This document shows, piece after piece, positions 8,969 to 16,949 of a DNA stretch of 64,000 bases. Origin of the DNA: DASUPK01 sp963744105 (GTDB lineage Bacteria; Actinomycetota; Thermoleophilia; Solirubrobacterales; 70-9); contig CAVUSJ010000004.1 in NCBI GenBank assembly GCA_963744105.1, positions 62,001 to 126,000 on the forward strand. The letters are read 5' to 3'. How positions within the stretch are numbered: the first letter of the stretch is position 1; each line of letters starts with the position of its first letter. The notes beneath the pieces are model-generated. The model saw only the letters and a program-made list of their open reading frames with translations, made no database searches and had not been told where the DNA came from. A program made the position numbers and the translations under genes.

Positions 8969-11900
8969 ATGGCTGAGGAGAACGATCGCGGGGGGCCGGG
9001 ACTGACCGAGCAACAGCAGGCCGTGGTCGCCCACGCGACCGGGGCGCTGCTCGTCTTGGGGGTCGCCGGGAGCGGGCGGTCCGAGGCCCTGGCCCGGCGG
9101 CTCAGCCGCTTGGTCAGCGAGGGTCGCCGGCCGCTGGTGCTCACCCGCTCGGCCGCTGCGGCCAATCAGATCCGAACGCGGGCGGAGGAGGAGATCGAAA
9201 CCGCCTACGAGGAGCTCGTCGTCCACACGCACCCGGCCGCTGCCGCCCGGATCCTGCGCGAGCACGCCACCGAGGCGGAGATCGACCCGTTCTTCGAGTC
9301 GCTCAGCCCCGCCGAGCGCCTGGCCATGCTGCTCGACCGGCTCGACGAGCTGCCGCTGCGCCGGCATGAGATCCGCGGGAATCCCGCAGGGCTGCTGGCG
9401 CGCATCGTCGATCGCATCGACGCCCTCAAGTCCGCGGGCGTGACCGCCGAGCGGTTCCGGCGGTGGTCCGAGGAGCAGGCGCGGGGCTCCGCCTCCGAGC
9501 GGGATTCCGCCGCGCGGGAACGAGAGTTCGCTGAGCTTTACGAGCTGCACGACTCGATGCTGCGGGCGGCAGGGGCGATGGACGACACCGACGCCGTGAT
9601 CGAGCTGACCCGCCTGCTGGACGAGAAGCCGGCGCTCGCCGAGTCCGTCGCGGCGCGCTTTCCGGATCTGATGGTCGATGAGGCCGAGGACGCCTGCCCG
9701 GCCGAGCGCTCGCTGATCGAGTCCCTCGCACGGGGCGCCGAGTCGGCCGTGATCTCCTGCGACGACGAGCAGGCCCGGGCACCCTGCCGAGCCGCCTCCG
9801 TCTGGGCACGCCAGACGTTCGCTCCCGCCGAGCTCACGCTCGAGCCCAGCTGGCGCTACGGCGGCGATCTCCTCGACGCCGCCCACGCGGTGGTCGCTCC
9901 CGCTGAGCGTGGCGCCGAGGTCGATCGGCGGGCGGCCGGGCCGGCCACCCGGGTTCGCTTCTGGTCCGGGACCAACGAACGCGCCGAGGCCCAGGCGGTC
10001 GCGCGGGACATCGAGGACGCCCTCGCGGCCGGCGACGTGAAGATGGAGGACGTCTGCGTCGGGGTTCCGCGAGGCGGTGGCCGAGCGCGGGCGATCGCCG
10101 CGGCGCTGGAGGAGCGTCGCGTCCCCTACCGCGTGACCGGGCCGGGCGCGTTCTTCCAGCGGTCCGAGGTGCGCGACGTGATCGCCTGGCTGCGCCTGCT
10201 CGCCGACCCGACTGACGCGGCGGCGGCGGTCCGGGCGCTCAGCCGGCCACCCGTCGAGCTGCGCTCCGTCGACCTCGCGCGCTGCACCACGATCGCGCGG
10301 CGGCGCAAGCTCGACATGGTCTCGGCGCTGGAGGCCTCCCTGGAGAGCCCCCAGATTCCGCCCGAGGCCCGGGACCGGATTCGCGAGTTCCTCCAGCTGC
10401 ACCGGGCGGCAGCCAGGGCGATGGGCGAGATGCGGGCCGACGTCTTCGTGCGCAGGCTGATCGAGCGGATCGGCTTCCGCCGGCATCGCCTCTTCGCTGC
10501 TCATCCGGAGGCCGCCGAGCGGCTCCGGAACCTCTCCCGCCTGGGCGAGCTCGCCGCGGCCTGGACCCGTCGCGAGCCGACCGGCTCGAACCGCGACTTC
10601 GTCCGCTATCTGGTCGCCGTCTCGGAGGCCGGGGTCCCCCCGGTCGACGAGCCGGGCGAGGCCACCGCCGACGCGGTGCGGGTCATGCCCCTGGAGCGGA
10701 CCAAGGGCCTCGAGTTCTCCCGCGTCTACGTCGTGGGGCTTCACGCTGGTGCCGTCCCGGGAGCCGCGCCGGCCGGGCCGCCGGTAGTGCCGACGGGCGT
10801 CGGAGCCGGCGGGCCCTCGCACGAGGACGAACAACGGCGCCTGCTCTACGTGGCCATGACGCGCGCCAGGGACGAGCTGGTCCTCTCCCGCCCGGCGGCC
10901 ACGGAGGCGGGCAGTGCCCGCCCGTCCCAGTTCTACGAGGACGCCAGGTCGGTTCTCGACGCGACGGAGCAGGAGCACGGCGAGGAACTCTTCGGCCCCG
11001 CCGAGGGGCTGCAGGCCACCTACCGGATGATCCAGGACGAGGTGCTCGAGGAGGCCTGGCGGGCTGGCGGCAAGCTGCGGGAGCCGCGCCTCGACACCTA
11101 CGTCGACGTGACCCGGGCGGTCGCCCGGTTCCTGGAGCTGGTCAAGCTCGCGGGGCTGATCCAGGGATCCAGCGAGGAGCCAGCCGCCGACGCCCTCGCG
11201 GCGATCAACGACCTGCTCGACCACGCGATCTCCCCCGAGCAGCGCACCGCGCTCCACGACTCCGGCCTCGACGCCTACCTCCTGGACGAGGAGGGCGCGG
11301 CCAAGCGCCGCCGGGAGCTGATCGAGCAGCGCGACGAGCCCTCACTGGAGGCCTTCCTCCCGCGCCGCGGCGAGGGCCTCGCCCTCTCGGCCACGGACAT
11401 CACGCTCTACCGGACCTGCCCCCTCAAGTACAAGTTCGCTCGCGTCTTCGGCATCCCGCAGGAGACGACCATCAACCAGCGATTCGGGATCGTCATCCAT
11501 CAGGTCCTGGAGCGCTTCCACGGATCACCATCGACGGCGGCCACAGACACCCCGGCGGGACCAAAGGGGGAGGAAGCAGGGGCCGGCAGCCTCGAGCGCC
11601 TGATGGCCCTGTTCGGCGCGGCCTGGCGGCGGTCCGGATTCGGCGAGTCCGACGACGAGATGCAGTTCCGCGAGAAGGCGATCGAGGCCCTGCACCGCTA
11701 CCACGCCCGAGAGGTGGCGAGCGGGTCGCACCCGCGCTGGGTGGAGCGGAAGTTCGACTTCCGAATCGGGCCCCACCACCTGCGGGGGCGCGTCGACCGG
11801 GTCGACCAGCTGCCCAGCGGCGGGTACGAGCTGATCGACTACAAGACAGGCGACCCGAAGCCCGCGCGCGAGCTCGAGTCCGACGTGCAGCTCGCGATCT

Positions 11901-12136
11901 ACCGCCTGGCGGCCCGGGAGGCGTGGCGCCTGGAGGGCGCCGCCGGCAGCTACTGGTACGTGCTCGCCGACGAGAAGGTCGACGTCGGCGGCTCACCGGA
12001 TGACCTGGAGCGGGTCGAGGGAGTCGTGCTGGAGGTCGGCGAGGGCATCCTCGGCCAGGACTTCGAGCCGCGGCCCTCGCCGGAGATCTGCTCCTGGTGC
12101 GACTTCCGGCTGATCTGCCCGGCGTCCGAAGCCTAG
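8969..12136 (+). CDS. UvrD-like SF1 helicase fused to an Fe-S PD-(D/E)XK nuclease
   Basis: A 1055-residue motor-nuclease of the size and layout of AdnA/AdnB, which resect DNA double-strand breaks. The Walker A is GVAGSGRS at residues 31-38, so the invariant Lys is Arg37. Motif II reads VDEAED, motif V TKGLEFSRVYVVG and motif VI RLLYVAMTRARDEL. The nuclease starts near residue 807 with GRVDRVD and ELIDYKTG. Cys817, 1041, 1044 and 1050 form the Fe-S staple of AddB-type nucleases. The start was chosen at the ATG with TAGCCT upstream. No partner subunit is adjacent. The motor may be weak or vestigial. Confidence 0.92.
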   Translation: MAEENDRGGPGLTEQQQAVVAHATGALLVLGVAGSGRSEALARRLSRLVSEGRRPLVLTRSAAAANQIRTRAEEEIETAYEELVVHTHPAAAARILREHATEAEIDPFFESLSPAERLAMLLDRLDELPLRRHEIRGNPAGLLARIVDRIDALKSAGVTAERFRRWSEEQARGSASERDSAAREREFAELYELHDSMLRAAGAMDDTDAVIELTRLLDEKPALAESVAARFPDLMVDEAEDACPAERSLIESLARGAESAVISCDDEQARAPCRAASVWARQTFAPAELTLEPSWRYGGDLLDAAHAVVAPAERGAEVDRRAAGPATRVRFWSGTNERAEAQAVARDIEDALAAGDVKMEDVCVGVPRGGGRARAIAAALEERRVPYRVTGPGAFFQRSEVRDVIAWLRLLADPTDAAAAVRALSRPPVELRSVDLARCTTIARRRKLDMVSALEASLESPQIPPEARDRIREFLQLHRAAARAMGEMRADVFVRRLIERIGFRRHRLFAAHPEAAERLRNLSRLGELAAAWTRREPTGSNRDFVRYLVAVSEAGVPPVDEPGEATADAVRVMPLERTKGLEFSRVYVVGLHAGAVPGAAPAGPPVVPTGVGAGGPSHEDEQRRLLYVAMTRARDELVLSRPAATEAGSARPSQFYEDARSVLDATEQEHGEELFGPAEGLQATYRMIQDEVLEEAWRAGGKLREPRLDTYVDVTRAVARFLELVKLAGLIQGSSEEPAADALAAINDLLDHAISPEQRTALHDSGLDAYLLDEEGAAKRRRELIEQRDEPSLEAFLPRRGEGLALSATDITLYRTCPLKYKFARVFGIPQETTINQRFGIVIHQVLERFHGSPSTAATDTPAGPKGEEAGAGSLERLMALFGAAWRRSGFGESDDEMQFREKAIEALHRYHAREVASGSHPRWVERKFDFRIGPHHLRGRVDRVDQLPSGGYELIDYKTGDPKPARELESDVQLAIYRLAAREAWRLEGAAGSYWYVLADEKVDVGGSPDDLERVEGVVLEVGEGILGQDFEPRPSPEICSWCDFRLICPASEA

Positions 12137-12184
12137 GCCTAACGGGTTGCCCTCGGCTTCGCCTGCGGGCACCTCGCATATCAC

Positions 12185-12220
12185 GTACATTTGTACACAT
12201 TTGTGGTACATTTGTACACA
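12185..12220. promoter_or_regulatory. two TetR-type operators upstream of smr-tetR
   Basis: GTACATTTGTACACA occurs at 12185-12199 and again at 12206-12220, exactly 21 bp apart, so both face the same side of the helix. Each contains the palindrome GTACA-TT-TGTAC. A TGTACA core recurs at 12555-12560 over the tetR start. Confidence 0.75.
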
Positions 12221-12223
12221 ATC

Positions 12224-12547
12224 ATGTTGGCCTGGATCTATCTCTCAGCCGCGATCGCCACCGAAGTGGTCGGCACCGTCTTCCTGCGGTTCACGGACGG
12301 CTTCACGAAGCCGGCCCCGTCGGCCGTCGTCATCGTCACCTACGTCGTTTCGCTCTGGCTCACGGCCCTGGCGCTGAAGGGGCTCGAGATCAGCCTGGCG
12401 TACGCGGTCTGGGCCGGCGTCGGAACGGCCGCGGTCGCGATCATCGGGATGACCGCGATGGGTGAGGCCGTGAACGGCCTGAAGCTGGCGAGCATCGTGC
12501 TCGTGATCGGCGGAGTCGTCGGTCTCAACCTCTCCGGCGCCAACTAG
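12224..12547 (+). CDS. small multidrug resistance (SMR/QacE-EmrE) transporter
   Basis: A 107-residue, four-helix proton antiporter, exactly the family length. It begins MLAWIYLSAAIATEVVGTVFLR. The Glu in ATEVVGT of helix 1 is the conserved proton/substrate-binding glutamate. The segment AYAVWAGVGTA is the typical helix 3 motif. A start at 12191 would add residues overlapping the operator repeats, so the ATG at 12224 is preferred. tetR follows 6 bp after its stop. Substrates are probably lipophilic or guanidinium cations. Confidence 0.95.
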   Translation: MLAWIYLSAAIATEVVGTVFLRFTDGFTKPAPSAVVIVTYVVSLWLTALALKGLEISLAYAVWAGVGTAAVAIIGMTAMGEAVNGLKLASIVLVIGGVVGLNLSGAN

Positions 12548-12553
12548 CCTGCG

Positions 12554-13147
12554 ATGTACATGGCGACGGCCGAAAAGGCGACGCGCGACCGGCGTGAGCA
12601 GATCCTGGAGGCGACACTTCGCGTGATCGGAAGGGATGGCCGCGAGGCGGTCACGCACCGGGCCGTCGCTGAGGAGGCCGGTGTCCCGCTCGGCTCGACG
12701 ACCTACTACTTCGATTCACGCGACGACCTGCTCGGCCAGGCTCTCGAGCACGTGGCGCGGATGGAGGTCGAGCGCCACCGTCAGCTGGGCGAGGAGCTGC
12801 GCAAGGCGAAGACGCCGCGCCAGCTGGCCGACCTGCTCCTCAACGAGCTGATCTTCGAGGCAGAGGACCGGACGGCCTACATCGCGGAGTACGAACTCTG
12901 GCTCGAGGCCGGTCGCCGGCCCGATCTCCGCGAGGCGGCCGTCACCTGGTGCGACGCGGTGCAGCTCGCCGTGGCGGGCGCCATGGAGAAGCTCGGCAGC
13001 ACGGACCCCGCCACCGACGCGAGCCTCGTCGTCGCCGCGATCGACGGGCTGGGCGAACGGGCCCTGGGCCGCGAGGAGGACGCCGCGCAGGCCGTCGCGG
13101 AGTTCAGGCCGCAGCTGCGGCGCTTGGTCGAAAAGCTTCTTCGGTAG
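12554..13147 (+). CDS. TetR family regulator of the SMR pump
   Basis: A 197-residue repressor. The N-terminal helix-turn-helix includes RREQILEATLRVIGRDG, AVTHRAVAEEAGVPLGS and TTYYFDSRDDLL. The C-terminal half is a helical ligand-binding domain. Starts at 12554 and 12560 are both possible. It lies directly behind the SMR gene. The paired GTACATTTGTAC palindromes in front of that gene make it the likely autoregulator of the two-gene unit. The inducer is unknown. Confidence 0.9.
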   Translation: MYMATAEKATRDRREQILEATLRVIGRDGREAVTHRAVAEEAGVPLGSTTYYFDSRDDLLGQALEHVARMEVERHRQLGEELRKAKTPRQLADLLLNELIFEAEDRTAYIAEYELWLEAGRRPDLREAAVTWCDAVQLAVAGAMEKLGSTDPATDASLVVAAIDGLGERALGREEDAAQAVAEFRPQLRRLVEKLLR

Positions 13148-13285
13148 GGCGACCCGGCTTCGCCTTCAGATCGCGGCCACAAGCGGCCGCTCCGCGTAAG
13201 TCGCTACGGGCTTCGCCGCAGCGCAGTTCACACACGCGGGCATCCCGATCCGGCGCTCTGGGCCTTGGCTCTTGCCGTACCCAGC

Positions 13286-14203
13286 TCATTTGTTTGGGCC
13301 CATCGTGGCTGCGGCTGGCGCGGCGCCCTTGTCCTGCGGATTGGCGACCCGGTGCGGCGCGGGGATCAGGGCCGCGCCTGCGATGACGAGCGCGAACGCG
13401 ATCATCCGTCCGGCGATCGCCACCGCCCCGGTCCCGATCGAGTCACGGAAGACCAGGACTCCGCCGACGATTGCGACGAGGTTGGCCGCCACCGAGGTGA
13501 GCGCGATGACTTCGACGCCCGGGCCGATCTGCAGGCCGCGGGCCGAGGCATAGAAGGCGATCACCGAGGCGGCCAGCGCCGCGAACGCCCACGGGCTGAC
13601 CAGCTCGAGCACACCGCCCTGAACGGCGTGGGTGAGGAACTTGAGCGAAATATCCGAGATGCCGAACAGGGCGCCCGCAGCTGCGCCGAGGATCAGGCCC
13701 TCCCTTGCCTGCAGGACGGGGTGGCGGCCGGCCATCACGGCAGCTCCCGTGGCGAGCAGAAGGACGGTGCATTCGACGGTGATCAGGGCGGCCAGTGCGT
13801 ATCCCGGAGGGTGGGTGGGCTGAGACCCTTGGGTGATCCCGATGACCGCAAGCCCGGCCGCCGTGATCACCAGGCCGATCCACTGCCGGCGACCGAGCTG
13901 AAAGCCGAAGAACCGCTCGGCGAGCACCGCGAGGAAGACCAGCCCGCTCGAGAGGACGGCCTGTACGACCGACAGCGGTGCGAGCGCGAGGGCGCCGACG
14001 TGGAGCCCCCAGGCCCCCAATGCCACCAGCCAGCCCACCGCGAACCACTTGGAGCGGAAGAGCTCGACGGCGCTTCTCAGCGGGTGCCAAACGCGCACGG
14101 CCGGCGCCGAGGCCGCGCCGCGCTGCTTGAGCAGAAAGGAGACGCTCGTAGCGAGCGCGCAGGCCAGGGCGAGCGCGAGTCCGAAGGTCACAGCGCGAGG
14201 CAT
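13286..14203 (-). CDS. EamA/DMT-like transporter
   Basis: A 305-residue membrane protein with about nine or ten hydrophobic segments in two similar halves, typical of the drug/metabolite transporter superfamily, with some resemblance to NIPA-type members. The start AVTFGLALALACALATSVSF is the first helix. The C-terminus is a polar tail (NPQDKGAAPAAATMGPNK). The substrate is not predictable. It is convergent with tetR across a 138-bp gap that holds only GC-rich short inverted repeats. Confidence 0.8.
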   Translation of the reverse strand: MPRAVTFGLALALACALATSVSFLLKQRGAASAPAVRVWHPLRSAVELFRSKWFAVGWLVALGAWGLHVGALALAPLSVVQAVLSSGLVFLAVLAERFFGFQLGRRQWIGLVITAAGLAVIGITQGSQPTHPPGYALAALITVECTVLLLATGAAVMAGRHPVLQAREGLILGAAAGALFGISDISLKFLTHAVQGGVLELVSPWAFAALAASVIAFYASARGLQIGPGVEVIALTSVAANLVAIVGGVLVFRDSIGTGAVAIAGRMIAFALVIAGAALIPAPHRVANPQDKGAAPAAATMGPNK

Positions 14204-14292
14204 CTTCTCGAACGACCGCCATGCCTGCCGGCTGGTCCATTCGCCTAGCCGGTCAGAACCTCAAGCAATTCGCCCCTCCAAAGCGGAGGCGG

Positions 14293-15165
14293 CTAGGTCT
14301 CCGGGCCGCCGCCCTGCTGGCGCAGGTAGCGCTCGAAGTCGCGCGCCAGAGACTCGCCCGACGGAACATCCTCCTCGACGTCGAGTCGGTCGGCCTGCTC
14401 GGCCTCGAGGCGCTGGACGAGCTCCTCGATCTCCGGGTTGGCCGCGACGGCGCGGCTCACCTGGCTCTCGTAGGACTCGGATTCCTCCTCGAGCCCAGAG
14501 GCCTCGACGGCAACGCCCACCAGGCCCTCGAGCCTGCGGAGCAGCGCCAGCGCCGCCTTCGGGTTGGGGACGGCCGCCACGTAGTGGGGGACCGCCGCCC
14601 AGAGGCTGGCGGACGGAATCCCGCGCCGGCGGCAGGCGTCGTGGAGGACACCGACGACCCCGGTCGGGCCCTCGTAGTTCGAGCGCGCCAGGTCGAGGCG
14701 CTCGACCAGCTCCTCGTCCGAAGCGAGGCCGGTGATCGGGACGGGCAGCGTGTGCGCGACGTCAGCGATCAGCGCGCCCAGCGTCACCACCATCTCGATG
14801 CCGAGCATCTCGGCCGCGTCCGCGATCCCGTCGGCGAAGGTGCGCCAGCGCAGGTTCGGCTCAGTGCCGGCGAGCAGGACGAGGTCGCGCTCGGCTCCCG
14901 GGGGAGTGGCAGCGAGCAGGACGTTGCCCGGCCATTCGATCTCGCGGCTCTGCCCCTCGGTCAGGCGGATGGTCGGCCGATTCGCCTGGAAATCGAAGAA
15001 TTCCTCGGGGTCGACCTGCGCGATCACCTCGGCGTCGAGCGACTCCGCGGCGGTGGTCAGCGCCGTCGTCGCCGAGCCCGCCGCGTCATTCCAGCCGGCG
15101 AAAGCGCAGACCAGGACCGGTGATCGAAGCTGCGGAGGCTCGGCCTCCCAAGCGAGCGCGTCCAT
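14293..15165 (-). CDS. PAC2 family protein (proteasome assembly chaperone-like)
   Basis: A 290-residue soluble protein. It has the PAC2 signature VLVCAFAGWNDAAGSATTAL near residue 17 and later GALIADVAHTLPVPITG. PAC2 proteins in actinobacteria are relatives of the eukaryotic proteasome assembly chaperone 2 but have no firmly assigned role. The acidic helical C-terminus (residues 230-290) is probably coiled coil. The ATG has TAGTCT 6 nt upstream. No proteasome genes are in the window. Confidence 0.88.
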   Translation of the reverse strand: MDALAWEAEPPQLRSPVLVCAFAGWNDAAGSATTALTTAAESLDAEVIAQVDPEEFFDFQANRPTIRLTEGQSREIEWPGNVLLAATPPGAERDLVLLAGTEPNLRWRTFADGIADAAEMLGIEMVVTLGALIADVAHTLPVPITGLASDEELVERLDLARSNYEGPTGVVGVLHDACRRRGIPSASLWAAVPHYVAAVPNPKAALALLRRLEGLVGVAVEASGLEEESESYESQVSRAVAANPEIEELVQRLEAEQADRLDVEEDVPSGESLARDFERYLRQQGGGPET

Positions 15166-15171
15166 CGGCCG

Positions 15172-15177
15172 AGACTA
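15172..15177 (-). promoter_or_regulatory. -10 TAGTCT of the PAC2 gene
   Basis: TAGTCT lies 6 nt before the ATG at 15165, suggesting a leaderless transcript. Confidence 0.5.
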
Positions 15178-15246
15178 GCGAGTCGTGAGGCGCGGGCACC
15201 CCGGTTCGGGGCCCTTGTGTCCGGCCCAGCTTGGAGACTCGGAGGG

Positions 15247-16137
15247 ATGGAAGCCACCGCCTCCGTGCCCCAGATCGCCGAGCTGCATCCAGGGCAGCGC
15301 TTCAGCGGCGTGTACGCGTGCGTGCGCAAGGACCGTCTCTCGGCCCGGAACGGCTCGATCTACATGTCGCTGGAGCTGCGCGACCGCAGCGGATCCATGC
15401 CGGCCCGCGCCTTCCGCGAGGTCGACCGGCTCGCCGGCCGGTTCGAGCGCGGCGATGCGATTCGCGTCTCGGGCAAGGTCGAGCGCTTCCGCGGAGAGCT
15501 CGTTGCGGAGATCGACGACATCCAGCCGGTGGGAGGTGGCGACCTCGATCCATCCGATTTTCTCCCGGCCGCCTACCGGGACGCCCAGGAGCTGGAGGGA
15601 TTCCTCGAGCACCTGACGCGGGAGGTGTACGACCAGCAGCTGCGAGGGGTGGTCCAGAGCGTGCTCTTCACCGAGCCGGTGGCCGCCGAGTTCCGTCGTG
15701 CCCCGTGCACGCGCGCCGGCCATCACGCCTATGTCGGCGGGCTGATCGAGCACACCGTCGCGGTCGGCACCCTCGTCGGCGAGGTCTGCCAGCTTCACCC
15801 GCGGCTCGACTCGGACCTGCTGATGGCGGCAACGCTGCTCCACGACGTGGGCAAGACGCGGGAGTTCAGCTACGGGGCGGAGTTCGGGATCACCGAGGAG
15901 GGCCGGCTGATCGGCCACCTCGCCCTCGGAGCGGAGATCGTCGGATCGGCGGCGGGGGGGCTCTCGCCGGACCGCAGGGCCGCGCTGCTTCATTGCGTTC
16001 TCTCCCATCACGGGGCTGACGGCGGCCGCTCGGGCACCGGGGGACGCGGCTTCGGGACGCCTGAGGCCCTGGCGCTCTACCGGCTCAACGCCCTCGACGC
16101 GGGAGTCAAGGGCGCGCTGGAACACGGGCTGAGCTAG
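15247..16137 (+). CDS. YhaM-like 3'-5' exoribonuclease (OB fold plus HD domain)
   Basis: A 296-residue protein. The N-terminal OB fold (about residues 12-95) carries GSIYMSLELRDRSGSMPARA. The HD phosphohydrolase domain has HHAYVGGLIEHT and the metal-binding LLHDVGKTREF, then LSHHGA. This order is that of YhaM/CbfA, which trims RNA and single-stranded DNA from the 3' end. The ATG at 15247 is preferred over an upstream in-frame start because the OB fold begins soon after it and GGAG lies about 10 nt before. The C-terminus (LYRLNALDAGVKGALEH) matches the family. Confidence 0.88.
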   Translation: MEATASVPQIAELHPGQRFSGVYACVRKDRLSARNGSIYMSLELRDRSGSMPARAFREVDRLAGRFERGDAIRVSGKVERFRGELVAEIDDIQPVGGGDLDPSDFLPAAYRDAQELEGFLEHLTREVYDQQLRGVVQSVLFTEPVAAEFRRAPCTRAGHHAYVGGLIEHTVAVGTLVGEVCQLHPRLDSDLLMAATLLHDVGKTREFSYGAEFGITEEGRLIGHLALGAEIVGSAAGGLSPDRRAALLHCVLSHHGADGGRSGTGGRGFGTPEALALYRLNALDAGVKGALEHGLS

Positions 16138-16172
16138 CTACTTGCCGTAAGAGCCGCCGGAGTTACCGGGGA

Positions 16173-16568
16173 TTAGTCGGAGTAGTCGGGGTGCGGTTCC
16201 GCAGGGTGCCGAAGCGCCCGGATGACGAGCTGGGCCGCGATCAGGAGAGCGAGTCCCGCGAAGGTGAGCTCGAGGGCGCGCTCCGGGATCGTGTTGGAGG
16301 TGACCACGCCGATCAGAACGCCGAGCGGCGAGAGCGCGCCGATCACGAGGCCCTCCCGCACCCGGACATTCCCGTAACCGAGCTGGCGCCAGACGGCCAC
16401 GAGGGCGACCGGCACGATCGCGAGCAGCGAGGTCGCCTCGGCGCGCACCTGGGCCTCGTTCATGAAGATCGCGAGAGCGGGCACGAACAGGATTCCCCCG
16501 CCCACTCCGAGCAACCCGCCGACCAGCCCGCCGGCGAAGCCCATGATTGCCGCGGCGATCGAGCTCAC
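16173..16568 (-). CDS. TauE/SafE half-transporter, second gene
   Basis: A 131-residue protein with about four transmembrane helices, half the usual 240-260 residues of the family. The N-terminal GFAGGLVGGLLGVGGGILFVP is the characteristic TauE/SafE glycine motif. Family members export sulfite, sulfonates or related anions. Its ATG overlaps the stop of the sister half gene as ATGA, so the two halves are made together and may form a heterodimer. No sulfur metabolism genes are adjacent. Confidence 0.85.
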   Translation of the reverse strand: MSSIAAAIMGFAGGLVGGLLGVGGGILFVPALAIFMNEAQVRAEATSLLAIVPVALVAVWRQLGYGNVRVREGLVIGALSPLGVLIGVVTSNTIPERALELTFAGLALLIAAQLVIRALRHPAEPHPDYSD

Positions 16569-16930
16569 GGGGCGATCACCAGCTTCGCGGCGATCACGAC
16601 GAGGAGCCCCGCGAACAGCAGCGAGATCGCGCGCTCCGGGATGCGCTGCTGGAGGGCCGTCCCGGCGACGGCGCCTCCGATGGCGGGCAGGCCGACCAAC
16701 GCCGCGTTGGGAGGGTCGACGTTCCCGTAGAACGCCTGCAGGATCACGGCCACGCTGGCGATGACGGCGATCGCCATCATGCTCGTCCCGGTCGCCTCCC
16801 TGGCGCCATAGCCGAGCCAGACGATCAGCAGGGGGACGATCACGCTGCCCCCTCCGACGCCGAGCAGGCCGCTGAAGGCTCCCCCCGCCGTGCCGATCGC
16901 CGCGAGCTTCAGGGTCCGTGAGGTCAGCAT
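16565..16930 (-). CDS. TauE/SafE half-transporter, first gene
   Basis: A 121-residue, four-helix half of a TauE/SafE transporter. The motif GGAFSGLLGVGGGSVIVPLL near the N-terminus parallels the sister gene. The second half includes TGTALQQRIPERAISLLFAGLL, again parallel to TIPERALELTFAGLALL downstream, so the genes are ancient duplicates. The ATG at 16930 is supported by TAGTAT 8 nt upstream. The gap to divergent otsB is only 19 bp. Confidence 0.85.
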   Translation of the reverse strand: MLTSRTLKLAAIGTAGGAFSGLLGVGGGSVIVPLLIVWLGYGAREATGTSMMAIAVIASVAVILQAFYGNVDPPNAALVGLPAIGGAVAGTALQQRIPERAISLLFAGLLVVIAAKLVIAP

Positions 16931-16937
16931 GGCGGGC

Positions 16938-16943
16938 GATACT
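16938..16943 (+). promoter_or_regulatory. -10 GATACT for otsB
   Basis: GATACT lies 6 nt before the ATG of otsB, within the 19-bp divergent gap. It overlaps the opposite-strand TAGTAT. Confidence 0.5.
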
Positions 16944-16944
16944 A
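16939..16944 (-). promoter_or_regulatory. -10 TAGTAT for the TauE pair
   Basis: TAGTAT on the minus strand lies 8 nt before the ATG at 16930. It overlaps the otsB -10 by five bases. Confidence 0.55.
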
Positions 16945-16949
16945 GGGCG

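Noticed and set aside
8897..11257. 786-codon open frame on the minus strand
   Set aside because: Shadow of the helicase-nuclease gene in GC-rich DNA; no recognisable domain.
12154..13165. 11-bp direct repeat CGGCTTCGCCT on both sides of the smr-tetR unit, as a mobile-element border
   Set aside because: Too short and too common a GC-rich word; no transposase, terminal inverted repeats or composition change.
13148..13285. GC-rich inverted repeats in the tetR/EamA gap, possible tRNA or terminator
   Set aside because: GCGGCC-ACAAGC-GGCCGC has no U-tract, and no T-loop or acceptor pairing is present, so neither call holds.
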